From Capsicum annuum (lineage: Eukaryota; Streptophyta; Magnoliopsida; Solanales; Solanaceae): DNA of 64,000 bases. The translations under genes and the position numbers were made by a program. Under the pieces are notes generated by a model. It was not told where the DNA came from. It searched no databases and was given only the letters and a program-made list of their open reading frames with translations. Every line of letters begins with the position of its first letter. Position 1 is the first letter of the stretch. The stretch lies in the NCBI RefSeq assembly GCF_002878395.1, contig NW_025892588.1, positions 57,066-121,065 of the forward strand. Reading direction: 5' to 3'. Positions 44,088-54,888 of the stretch are shown here, one piece after another.

Positions 44088-45940
44088 CATAACCTGCAAA
44101 TTTCTGGAGGTATGTTTAAATTCTCATAGCATTGCAATGATAGGTACCTCAACCAGATGAGGCTTAGTATCTTTACAGGGAAATTATCAATCTCTTTGTG
44201 TCTCAACTCCAAGACTTTGAGTAATTTGAAATGAATAAGCTGTGATTTGAAAAAATAATATGAATCCTTAAGATGAAAAGAGAAAATAGAACGGGTTCAT
44301 TTCAATAGATCGTTGTTTTCATGATGATGTACAGGGGTAAGAAGAGCCCTATAAAGACCATAGGGACAACAATCAATTTTATCACCAGTCACGCATTTAA
44401 AGGGCTGCATTTTTTGCATACTGAGATATCGCCGTTTTGAATCTGAGTAATCAAGCACAATGTCATTAATGATAAAAATGTTCTCCCTTTGAATTTCTCT
44501 CACCCACAGGTCATATATTAGATCATGAACTTTACATGATCTAATTTTTGCTCCATCTTGACTTTTCTTGCAGACGAGGACTAGACATCTACCGACAAGC
44601 TCTTGCAAACACTTCTCAGCCTCTCCTTCCAAATCATTTCCCAACTTCAGGAACCCCTCAGCCATCCATAATCTCATCAAATTCTTCGCTGGTATCTCAC
44701 TGTCTTCTGGAAAAATCCCAAAATGCAGAAGACAGGCTTTTAGATCGCTAGTCATGTGATTGTAACTCAACCCAAGCACACGTGAACATAGTTCATCAGG
44801 ATCATTTGTGACAAATGACTTGACATCTTTCGCAACATTTTCCCAGTCTTCTATTGCCCTTTTAGATTTGAGAAGTCCAGCAACCACGACTATAGTTAAT
44901 GGTAACCCGTGACATTTCTCTGTGATTTGCTTCCCAGTAGTCTCAAACTCAGATGGTAATGCTTCACTTGCAAATGCTGCACTTTTGAAAAGACTCCAAC
45001 TCTCATCTTGATCCATGAAGCTCATCCGCAAAGAAACATTCTCTGTATCAGCATAACAAGCTACTTCATTGTTACGGGTCGTCAATAATATTCCACTCCC
45101 CTTGTTTTCACTTGGAAAACATAGTCTCATGGCATCCCATGCTTCAGTTTTCCACATGTCATCCAATACAATTAAATATCTCTTACCCTTTAAACTCTTT
45201 TGTAGCATGTTTGCAAGCTCTGCTTCATCGTTTATGTCAAATGTGTCACTCTTAGTAGAACACTGAAGGCTCAACAAGATTTCCTTTACATTGTGCTGTT
45301 GCGAAATAGTAGCCCAGGCACAAACATCAAAATGAGAACGAATGTACGCATCATTGTAAACTTCGTTCTCTAAGGTTGTTTTACCTATGCCACCCATCCC
45401 GACAATCGGGATGACTTTGGGTTCACCAGAGTAGCTTCTAGTAAGATCTTCTACCAACTGTTTCCTCTGATCATCACATCCAACCATACTATTCTCAACA
45501 TTCAGAATATTTCTTGATGAGCTTGGAAACTCTTGAACCGTTGATTCCTTTGATGCATGTTTGCCCTTATCCTGGATATTTGTCGACTCTTACCAAATAC
45601 GATCAATATCCTCTGCTACTTGTTGCAGGCTATCAGAAAGCCTCTCATGTGCCTTTTCTCTCAGATTTTCATCATTTGCCAATAAAACTTCAGTTACTCT
45701 TAGTTGAATTGTTTGTTCAACAATATTTGCAACTTCATTTATCTGAACTTCCAAATCTGTCAGTTCCCCAGAAATATTGTTTTTCTCTAAGTTCTTGATG
45801 ACTACTTCCAGGGAACTAATCTTTTCCTGAAGAGCGCAAATTTCATCTCTGTGATCACAGATTAGAGTTTGCATTGATGAATTGGATGTCAAGAGCGATT
45901 CTATTGTTCTCATAAGAGAAGCCACACTTGCATGAGCCAT
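44088..45940 (-). pseudogene. Bs2-type CNL with two nonsense codons and truncated LRR
   Basis: The start MAHASVASLM is at 45940. The CC region is open to a TAA at 45590-45592 (expected Lys in IWKEST); the frame then continues through the P-loop GMGGIGKTTL, YLIVLDDMW (kinase 2), GILLTTRN (RNBS-B), CHGLPL, CLLHFGIFPEDSE (RNBS-D) and KVHDLIYDL (MHD-type) to a TGA at about 44297 (expected Arg). The first LRR sequence continues beyond that stop to 44088 and ends in PPEICRL; the rest of the LRR is gone, replaced by foreign DNA. CC and NB-ARC would otherwise be complete. Head to head with the CNL at 50473. Confidence 0.88.
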
Positions 45941-46202
45941 ATCTACTGTATTCTCGTTTCTATCCTTTGCGGTTATGACCTGAAAGCTGCAGGTTGCAAG
46001 ATGTCAATGGTATTACAAATAACGAGATACACAGATTTGCATAAACTAAATAAGATCAGGTAATGTATTTGCCTTAATCATAGCTATCACAGGGTAACAG
46101 TGAGTTTAGTCCCAAACTCAGTAGCTTTAGCTCATTTGACGCGGAAAAATAATTTAACTCAGAGTACGAAAAAGAGATTGTGGTTCAAAACTCCGCTTAG
46201 CT
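45941..46202 (-). other. 5' leader of the minus-strand CNL
   Basis: On the minus strand a splice-acceptor-like CCTGCAG precedes CTTTCAGGTCATAAC about 60 bases before the ATG, and the same arrangement (CTTACAG then CTTTCAGGTCATAATC) precedes the ATG of the CNL at 50473. A 5' UTR intron ending here is therefore likely in both copies. Inferred from conservation. Confidence 0.45.
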
Positions 46203-46322
46203 TACTTAGGTAGCTGGAACTCTTTTAAAAAGATTCCACCCCCGTGTCAGATCCTTAAAAAAATGCACAACTTTTGAAGGATCCAACACGTAATCAACGT
46301 TATTTAAGAGAAGTTCGAGCAA
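46203..46322. mobile_element. Palindromic Solanaceae MITE
   Basis: The left end TAGCTGGAACTCTTTT and right end AAGAGAAGTTCGAGCAAC are inverted, with TGTCAGATCC and GGATCCAACACG as an inner pair. A decayed copy is at about 20757-20860. Non-coding; it lies in the CNL leader/intron region. Confidence 0.6.
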
Positions 46323-46859
46323 CATAACTATATACATAGTACAAAGAGTTAAATTATACATTGACAAGCCACTACAAGTGTTGTTTTTCACTAAAACTTT
46401 AATTAAATAAGAGAGTAATTAAGGGAAACTAACCTTTCAAATGCAGATTCCCTAAAACAGTAAGTAAGGTCTGCGTACGTACACCCCATCCTTCCGATAC
46501 CCCACTTTTAGGATTTTCCAACTTTTCTAGAAAGTCGGACCATAAAATTAAAGGGTCATAATTTAAAAGTCTTCTTTACTTTAGTCAACTTCGTGTCAAG
46601 TCAAAAAGACAAACAAATCGAAATGGACCTTGGTTGTCCACTGTATACTTGGAGGAAAATGATACACCCTTTGTTTAAAAAAGAATGACCTACGTGCTTT
46701 CCTTTTTAATTCATTTAAAAAAGAACTGACTTCTTTCTTTTTTTTGGCTATATTTTAATTTCAACTTTTCACGTGACATATTTAAGACCATAAGATTAAA
46801 GGGCATTTTGGTACAGTGACAGAACTTTAATTTAAAATCATATGATTAAGAAGGAGATA

Positions 46860-47170
46860 AGCATCTAGTGCCCCCAAATTATGGCAAAAGTTGTTACGTT
46901 ACACTCCAACTTCACAGGGGGGCTATTGCACCCATGAAGTCAATTTTAGCGTATTTTTGTCACTCTTTTGTGCTAGCGTTACACCTTTATTACGTAAAAA
47001 TGGAGCCCACGTCAAAGGTGACACGTCAGCTAAAAAGGTGCCACATCAGCTAAAAAGAATGAATAAAATTACGCTAAAATTTAGTTGAGGGGGGTAGTAG
47101 GACTCCTGTGAAGTTGAAGTATGTCGTGACAAATTTGGTCATAGTTTAGGAGGATACTAGATGTTTTACT
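46860..47170. mobile_element. MITE family 1, copy C
   Basis: Starts AGCATCTAGTGCCCCC and ends GGATACTAGATGTTTT with long inverted ends, as in copies A, B and D. It occupies the same position relative to the CNL 5' flank as copy B. Confidence 0.75.
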
Positions 47171-48065
47171 CGATTCAAAAGTCGTCTCTATTTTTTTAAA
47201 CTTCACTTTAAGTCAAATATATCATTCTTATTTAAATGAATGAAGAGCGTAATTTTTTCCTCCGAGATCCTCGGTAACATCCTTAACAAAAAATTACAGG
47301 GTGGCAGTATGTATGCTATGTTGTTGAGGTTGATTTCATATGGCCATTCAATTAATAATTATTAACTCAAAAAGATGAGTAATTAAGAAACAACTGATCA
47401 CTGCAACAAAATACTATAAAAAACACAAATCAAAGATTAAAATCAAAAGAAAAATGACATACCACTCTGAGTGACTAACAAAGTGTTTGCCTTCTGAAAA
47501 ATTGGGATGAGAATTTCAATTATTGTTACATGTGGGGAAAGTGCTTTATGTAGTTTTAAGATAAAAAGTTATAAAAAGATGCTTTGTGCTTTATACCTTT
47601 ATTATATTTTAAAAAATAAAAATAAAAGATGGTTATATTGTGTTTCAATTGTTATCATATTATTTTTGTTGTCATGTTCCTTTTTCGGAATGCTATGTGT
47701 TGCTTTCTTTATTAGTTGTCAAGTTTTTTTCACTATCGTTTTATTTATAACTAATTTGATGAAGTTACTACATTAAATGACGGTCGTTCGAAAATCACTT
47801 TTTTACCTCCACAAAGTTGGAGTAAGGTTTGCACACACTTAGAATCTACCCATATCCCCTAATGGAATTATTTAGAAATATACCTGATTGATATATTTAA
47901 AAAAGATCTTAGACAATTTGTTGTACCAATCACAATTTTTTTATATATATTATTTGTCTGCCACTAATATGTTGTGGACTTATAAGTGACTAATGGTGTG
48001 TATATATATATATATCAAAAAAAAAAAATTCAGCTTCTGAGCCAAATAGTTTGCTTTTTTTTTTT
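47171..48065 (-). promoter_or_regulatory. Upstream arm of the minus-strand CNL
   Basis: The sequence upstream of the CNL at 45940 is repeated, inverted, at 48780-49290 before the CNL at 50473, and in the same orientation at 18421-18830 and 9090-9790. It includes the ACTCTGAGTGACTAAC element and a decayed SINE-like piece near 47775-47850. It probably carries the native promoter of this receptor family; exact start sites cannot be read from sequence. Confidence 0.5.
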
Positions 48066-48139
48066 AAAAAAAAGGAAATCATTTTGACTCAGAATATGAT
48101 GACTCAATTATCAATATAATCTTTAATTTGCAAAAGAGC

Positions 48140-48419
48140 AAAGCATTAGTACCCACCTGAATATAATCAAATTTGATACGATACACTTCAACTTTATAAG
48201 GGTCCTATTATCTCCTAAACTCAATTTTAATGTATTTTTGTTACCCTTTTTAGTTGGTATGACACCTTTTTAGCTGACGTGATACTTTTGACGTGGATCC
48301 CATTTTTATGTAATAAAGATGACATGTCAGCATAAAAGGGAATAAAAATACACTAAAATTAAGTTCAGGAATGATAGGATCCATTGGCTATAGTTTGAGG
48401 GATATCGGATACGTATCTC
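48140..48419. mobile_element. MITE family 1, copy D
   Basis: AAGCATTAGTACCCACCTG at the left and ATATCGGATACGTATCT at the right form decayed inverted ends, with the family's internal TTTAGCTGACGTG and ATGTCAGCATAAAAGG segments. It lies in the centre between the inverted upstream arms of the two CNLs. Confidence 0.65.
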
Positions 48420-48779
48420 TTTGGAAAAAGTATTAAGTGTCAAAAAGTCACTTAAATTATTCCCTTTTTTTTTAGTTTCATACCAAAACTCATACACAAA
48501 CCTAAATTATCACTTATTAGTGTGAGAAACACACCTAATATTGGAGTGTCTTTTTGGTTCATTTTTTTCATAGTTAAAGGGTCTACTTGTGCACTGATAA
48601 AATTAAAAGGTCATAGTTAAAATTCCTGTTTATGTATTATGTCAAAAAACAAAAATAAAAACAGATCAATTTTTTTGAAACAGAGAGAATACTTTTTAAA
48701 ATGTTACATGTCCCACTGAATAAAAATTTAAAATATTTTTTTTCTGCAGATTAAAGATAGCCTTGATAATTGAGTCATA
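48420..48779. other. Unclassified spacer with a dispersed repeat
   Basis: Bases about 48535-48640 share CTACTTGTGCACTGATAAA and surrounding sequence with 23510-23650. No gene is seen in the rest. Confidence 0.4.
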
Positions 48780-49290
48780 GCATTACTCACCGTATGAGTC
48801 AAAAAGATTGCCTTTTTTAAGAAAAAAATACTACATTATTTGGCTCCTAAGCTGGAGATTTATTATTTGTTTATTGATTAGTCCACAAAAGTATCACTTG
48901 CAGGCAGCTAATATATATATATATAAAATTTGATTGGTACAGCAAATTGGCCAAGTTCTTTCTTTAATATTTCAATGAGCTTTGAGAAAAGTATATGCAG
49001 ATATATTGTCTATAATCATCTTTTAATAACTTTCTATCTCAAAAATATAATTGAAGTTATCATCCCAATTTATCATAAGCCAACACTTTGTTATCTAGAA
49101 AATTTAATACCATTTTAGTCACTCAGAGATCAGGTGTGACATATTTCTATTGATTTTAATCTTCATTACTTGCTACTATTTCTATCTTTTTTCCATATAC
49201 TCATATTTATGTTTTTTATGTTCTTTTCTCATAGTATATATATTATTGCAGTGATCAGTTGCTTCTTCCCAAATTTCTACCATTCAAAGG
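48780..49290 (+). promoter_or_regulatory. Upstream arm of the plus-strand CNL
   Basis: Inverted relative to 47.4-48.07 kb: GGCTCCTAAGCTGGAGATT, TTGATTAGTCCACAAAAG, GCAGGCAGCTAATATATATA, CATCCCAATTTATCATAAG and TTAGTCACTCAGAGATCA are the mirror of the other arm. It ends with TTAATCTTCATTACTTGCTACT. In this copy LTR-like DNA has come to lie between the arm and the gene. Confidence 0.5.
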
Positions 49291-49369
49291 TTAGTTTCCC
49301 TCAATTACTCATATTTATAATCTAATAACTATTAGTTGAGCGACCACATAAGTTTAGAAAAATCAATTT

Positions 49370-50300
49370 TCAACTCTAGTCTCAATCCATCGTTTAGAAA
49401 ATACGAATAACTTGAAATAAATACCTTGTATAAATAGTTTCAAGTATGGAATTTGAGCCTTGAAATCTTGAACTCTATGTGTTCTTGCTTATAAGAATTT
49501 TTGGGAGGAAGAAAATAAGGGATTTTGAAGATTTCTGCTAGTTTAGGACGACTTTAGGGTTATAAAAATGGTTAGGAAAGTTACATGGGGTGAAAGGACA
49601 AGTTTTCCCCTAATTTAATAAGAGAAAAATGGACTTTTATGTTGGAGAGGTATGCTTCAGGCTGCGCAGCCCAACGCGGAGGAAAACAAGTGATCTCTTG
49701 GCTTGAGCTCCACTGCACAGCTGGGATGATGCCTCACTAAAAAGTCTATAACTTTTTGCTTGGAAAGAAGACTCAAAAACCTTTAATTTGGTAGGTATGT
49801 CGATTGCGACATGGCGATTACAGTCCTAGTGACGACGATCATGAAATTTCTTTGCCCAAAGGGTCTATAAATAGATCCTAAAGTCGCAAATTAGGGAATT
49901 TCCTCTTCATCCTTGAGACGTAAAAACCCTAAATGGGTATGACGACTCAAAATTGAGTCTTTTGGTGACTTGGGAGCTTTCTAAACATCTTTTATCGTAA
50001 TTGTCGTCCGAATTAAGGTAAGATTTCATCACTTTATTGATGAATTTCTTGTTTTTTGACTCAAAACCACAAATTTACTTAGAGCTTGATTTTAGCCCAA
50101 AGTTTTCTTGGTTTACACCCATTTTTGAGTGTTTTAATTCCATGAGCTTGATATTCCTCGAAAATGTATTTTCCGTACGTGACCCACTTGGGGTTTTTGG
50201 ACCCGAAGCACAATGGTGAAATATGGGCATCGTTCCTATCTTAGGATTAATGATCATTGGAAGTTGACCCAAGTAAGAACGTCAACTAAAACTCAATCGG
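49370..50300 (+). repeat. LTR-like repeat with TATA box upstream of the CNL
   Basis: The order of features resembles the chromovirus LTRs in this window: a stretch around AAGACTCAAAAACC, then TATAAATAG (49866-49874), a C/T-rich leader with AAACCCTAAA, and AGGTAAGATTTCATC. Bases 49440-49650 recur inverted at 59163-59385 next to the other CNL. The TATA is about 600 bases before the ATG at 50473, and GTAAGA (50017) with TTACAG (50428) could be a leader intron. The CNL may be transcribed from this sequence. No intact LTR ends were found. Confidence 0.4.
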
Positions 50301-50472
50301 AAGGATAATTCTCAACTAAACTTTGAGCTAAGAGATTTCTATGAGTTCAATTCATCTACAAAGATGTTCCCATACTAAAGAATGGGTATCATGTTATCTA
50401 TAATATCATTGACCTCTTGCATCTTACAGCTTTCAGGTCATAATCGCAAAGGCAAACGTGAATACAGTAGAT

Positions 50473-53400
50473 ATGGCTCATGCAAGTGTGGCTTCCCTTA
50501 TGAGAACAATAGAATCGCTCTTGACATTCAATTCACCAATGCAATCTCTAACCTGTGATCACAGAGAAGACTTTTCTGATCTTCATGAAAAGATTAGTTC
50601 CCTCGAAGTAGTTGTCAAGAACCTTGAGAAAAACAATGTTTCTGGGGAAATGACGGATTTTGAAGTAGAGGTAAAAGAAGTTGCAAATATTGTTGAACAC
50701 ACAATTCAACTAAGAGTAACTGAAGTTGTATTGGCAAGTGATGAAAATCTGAGAGAAAAGGCACATGAGAGGCTTTCTGATAGCCTGCAGCAAGTAGCAG
50801 AGGACATTGATTGTATTTGGAAAGAGTCGACAAAGATCCAAGATAAAGGCAAACAAGTATCAAAGGAATCCTTGGTTCATGATTTTTCAAGTTCAACAGA
50901 CGATATTCTGAATGTTAACAATAATATGGTTGGACGTGATGATCAAATGAAACGGTTGTTAGAAGATCTGACTACATGCTACTCTGGTGAACCCAAAGTC
51001 ATCCCGATTGTCGGGATGGGAGGCATAGGTAAAACAACCTTAGCGAAAGAAGTTTACAATCATGGATCAATTCTATGCCGTTTTGATGTTCGTGCCTGGG
51101 CTACTGTATCTCAACAGCACAACATAAAGGAAATTTTGCTGAGCCTTCTGCAATCGACGATCAAAATGGATGACACGGCTAAGATGAAAGGTGAAGCAGA
51201 GCTAGCAGACATGCTGCAGAAAAGTTTAAAGAGAAAGAGGTACTTAATTGTCTTGGATGATATATGGAGTTGTGAAGTGTGGGATGGCATGAGACGATGC
51301 TTTCCGACTGAAGACAATGCAGGGAATCGAATACTGTTGACTACCCGTAATGATGAAGTAGCTTGTTATGCTGGTGTAAAGAATCTTTCTTTGCGGATGA
51401 GCTTCATGGATCAAGATGAGAGTTGGAGTCTTTTCAAAACTGCAGCATTTTCAAATGAAGCATTACCATATGAGTTCGAGACTGTTGGAAAGCAAATCGC
51501 AGATGAATGTCACGGGTTACCACTAACTATTGTCGTGGTTGCTGGACTTCTCAAATCTAAAAGGGCAATAGATGATTGGAGAAGTGTTGCTAAAGATGTC
51601 AAGTCATTCGTCACAAATGATCCTGATGAACGATGTTCACATGTGCTTGGGTTGAGTTACGATCACTTGACAAGCGATCTAAAAACATGTCTTCTGCATT
51701 TCGGTATTTTTCCAGAGGACAGTGAGATTCCAGTGAAGAATTTGATGAGATCATGGATGGCTGAGGGGTTCCTGAAGTTGGAAAATGATTTGGAAGGAGA
51801 GGCTGAGAAGTGTTTGCAAGAGCTTGTCGATAGATGTCTAGTCCTCGTCTGCAAGAAAAGTCTTGATGGAACCAAAATTAGATCATGTAAGGTTCATGAT
51901 CTAATATATGACCTGTGCGTGAGAGAAATTCAAAGGGAGAACATTTTTATCATGAACAACATTGTGCTTGATTACTCAGATTCAGAATGTCGATTTGCCA
52001 GTATGCAAAAAATTCAACCCTTTAAACGCGTGACTGATGGTAAAATTGTTTATTGTCCCTATGGTGTTTGTAGGGCTATTCTTACCCCTGTACATCGTCA
52101 GTTGAGAGATTATGACAACAACGATCTTTTGAGACGAACCCATTCTATTATCTCTTTTCATCGTAAGGATTCATTTTTTTCTCCTGTTCTCAAATTAGAT
52201 CTTATTCATTTCAAATTACTCAAAGTCTTGGAATTGAAACAGGAGAGATTGATAATTTCCCTATACAGATACTAAGCCTCATCTGGCTGAGGTACCTATC
52301 ATTGTGCTGCCGTGAGAATTTAGACATACCTCCAGAAATTTGCAGATTATGGAATCTGCAGACATTAATTGTTAAAGGGAATCTCCGATCATATGTAGGC
52401 ATTAAATGTCCAGTGCAAATTTGGGGACTAATGCAATTAAGGCATCTCAAACTGCCCAGATTTTATTTGCCAGATTGCCCAAGTGGATCTGTTGACAAAA
52501 GAAGACACTTGGATTTTTCAAACTTACAAACTATTTCTTACTTGTCTTCGGGTTGTTGCACAAACGAGGTTATTTTGGGGATTCAAAATGTTAAAAAATT
52601 AGGAATTAGACAAGATGTGACTGACTATGGATGTTATCGGGACTCTGGCCCTCTTAACAATCTTATCCATCTGCATCAACTTGAAACATTGAGTTTTACA
52701 TGCTGTTATAGTGAAACTTTTCCAGCAACACTCAAGAAGATGAAGTTGGAAAGAACTTATATAAGTTGGTTGTACTTGGACATCATAGCAAAATTGCCTA
52801 ACCTTGAGGTGCTGAAGCTGATGGGTGGTGCTTGTCGTGGCAAAGAATGGTATCCAAATGTTAGGGGATTTACTCAATTGAAGCTTTTGTTAATTGAATA
52901 TAGTTTTCTCAAATATTGGAAAGCCACAAATGACAACTTTCCTGCCCTTGAGCGCCTTGTGCTTAAAGAATGCAGTTATTTGGAAGAGATACCCATTGAG
53001 TTTGCAGAAATCCCCACACTACAACTGATTGAGTTAACAAGGTGTCTTTCCGAACTTGGGAAATCTGCTGCAAGAATTCAACAAGAACAAGAAGACCTCG
53101 GAAACAACCCGTGGATGTTCGTATCTCCCGTCCATGTAAGTATATAGTATTTATAAGGGTCACACTTTGTTTCTCATTTTCACAAGTCAAGTCGTACACA
53201 AAAGTTATTTAGCTTTGCCCCATATTCTTATATTTGAGGGTAGTTCAAAATGGCCACTTAAATATGTTTTTGAGCAGTTTGGTTACTTTAGTTAAACTTT
53301 TGAATAATCATCTTTTTGATATATTATCAAGGTAAGTGAGATAAGGAATGAATCGATTATAGAATCTGTAAAATTATACATCAATATTTGCAACTCATTT

Positions 53401-53589
53401 CTTGAATTAGTAAATAATTGTTAGTTGAGATGTAATATAAGAATTTTAGCTCTCACATGGAAGTTGAGTTGAAAGATGTGAGTTTGGTTGAATACGCTCT
53501 AAATCTGCATCTGAATAATGTGACTTGTCGAACTTCTACTGACCCTTTTTGTTTCTTCTCAGTGGGGTTCTGATTCAGAAGAATATTAG
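50473..53589 (+). pseudogene. Bs2-like: Nearly intact Bs2-type CNL with two single-base deletions
   Basis: The ATG at 50473 gives MAHASVASLM, the start of pepper Bs2-type proteins; an upstream in-frame GTG is not needed. Residues: CC about 1-120, P-loop GMGGIGKTT 181-189, kinase 2 LIVLDDIW 258-265, RNBS-B ILLTTR 287-292, GLPL 348-351, RNBS-D about 406-416, VHD 474-476, then LRRs. One base is missing near 52240, and the LRR continues in the next frame to SAARIQQEQEDLGNN; another is missing near 53108. The coding exon ends at a GT donor (53136). A phase-compatible terminal exon, 53563-53589, reads WGSDSEEY and stops. Without the deletions about 890 residues, the Bs2 size. CNLs of this kind are cytosolic sensors of pathogen effectors. 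Confidence 0.85.
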
Positions 53590-53740
53590 CAAAGGAGTTC
53601 TAGGGCAGATGGATTGAACTCTTGGGATTTCATTTCGGTTCCTTTGTGGAAAATTACCACTAAATTATCTGTTTCAAAAAATATGTGGCTTCCAAGGAGA
53701 TGTGATATCTTTTGTATTGTAACATATTTTTGAGTCAATA
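53455..53740 (+). other. Conserved 3' terminal block of the Bs2-type family
   Basis: Contains the conserved open stretch VSLVEYALNLHLNNVT, a polypyrimidine tract with AG at 53561-53562, the DSEEY stop and 3' UTR sequence to about 53740 (CTTTTGTATTGTAACATATTTTTGAG). Related blocks on the minus strand are at 10735-11160, 23812-24070 and 63660-64000. Confidence 0.6.
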
Positions 53741-54261
53741 GAATGTTAAGAACATAAGTAGGTTATGATATAATATATATATACAGGTTTCGATGTATAT
53801 TCTTATGTAACTAATGATGCCTGTAATATGTTATACATTAATTTTCTGTAATGCATAAAACCTTGCCACGGCCTTTAGGTGATGGTCTATGAGACTTACA
53901 AGAATTGTTGTACTAATTCTCTTCTTCCCTTCTCTTTTTATGTAACTTCACAAATTTAACTCCAGGTACTAGCAGATTGACCACGTGGTTGATTGTGATC
54001 GAGTTTGATGATTATTTTATACGATGAGACAACCCGTTAGTTTTGTGGTGTCCAGGAGTCTTTATGTTATTGTTCTGGTATGGTTGATTATGCTCTTATG
54101 ACTCTGGCGATGTACTTGATTATGGTTTCAGTTATTGATTTGGTTATTACTTTGCATTATTTTTTGAGTTAATATAGTTTGAAACTGGTATTATATGTAG
54201 TAACACCGCTGAGGTCTTGAAACTTGCAGTTTTCTGGTAAAAACTGCACAAGGAACATTAG
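53741..54261. other. No gene recognised
   Basis: AT-rich spacer between the CNL 3' UTR and the next CC fragment. No repeat or domain identified. Confidence 0.35.
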
Positions 54262-54884
54262 AGTCGATGGAATTGGTCGTGACATCCAATTCACCAGTGC
54301 AATCTCCAATTAGTGAACACAGTGAAGAACTTCTCGCTCTTCATGAAAAAGTTTGAGAAAAGCAATGTTTCTACGGAAATGACAGATTTTGGATCACAGA
54401 TAAAAGATGTTGCAAATGTTGTTGAACATACAATTCAACTAAGAGTAACAGAAGTAATGAATGGTAAATGATGATATCCTGAGGGTAAAAGCACATGAGA
54501 GGCTTTCTGATAGCCTACAAGCAGCAGAGGCTATTGATCGTTTCCAGAAGGAGTCACCAAAGATTTGTGTTAAAGGGAAACAAGCATCAAGCAAATCTTT
54601 GGTTCAAGATTCAAGTTCAACAGAAGATATTCCAAAAATTAAGAACGTTATTTGGAATTGACAAGAGGCTTCTCTGGTAAACTCAAGGTCATCCCAATCA
54701 TCGGTATGAAAGCATTGGCAAGTCAACTTTAGAGTGACCAATCATCAGTATGGAAGGCATTGGCAAGTCAACTTTAGCGAAAGAAGTTTACAATGACGTA
54801 TCCATTCTACATCACTTTGATGTCCGTGCTGGGGCTACCGTATCTCAACAACATGATGTAAAGGAAATCTTGCCAACATTACAG
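54262..54884 (+). pseudogene. CC and P-loop fragment of a Bs2-type CNL
   Basis: Plus-strand pieces match the CC (SNSPVQSPI-like start, MTDFGSQIKDVANVVEHTIQ, AHERLSDSL) and the linker to the NB-ARC. The P-loop region is present twice: 54694-54731 and 54738-54776. Only the second reads MEGIGKSTLAKEVYND. Frameshifts and stops are frequent. The fragment ends shortly after VSQQHDVKEI, where a minus-strand LRR begins. Confidence 0.8.
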
Positions 54885-54888
54885 ATTT

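Noticed and set aside
50458..50472. Upstream GTG start adding five residues before MAHAS
   Set aside because: Plant nuclear genes start with ATG; the ATG at 50473 matches the family start and the other copy at 45940.
50473..53135. Assignment of the CNLs to potato R1 itself
   Set aside because: The short CC start MAHASVASLM and the size of about 890 residues fit pepper Bs2 better than the longer R1 proteins, though the families are related and no search was run.
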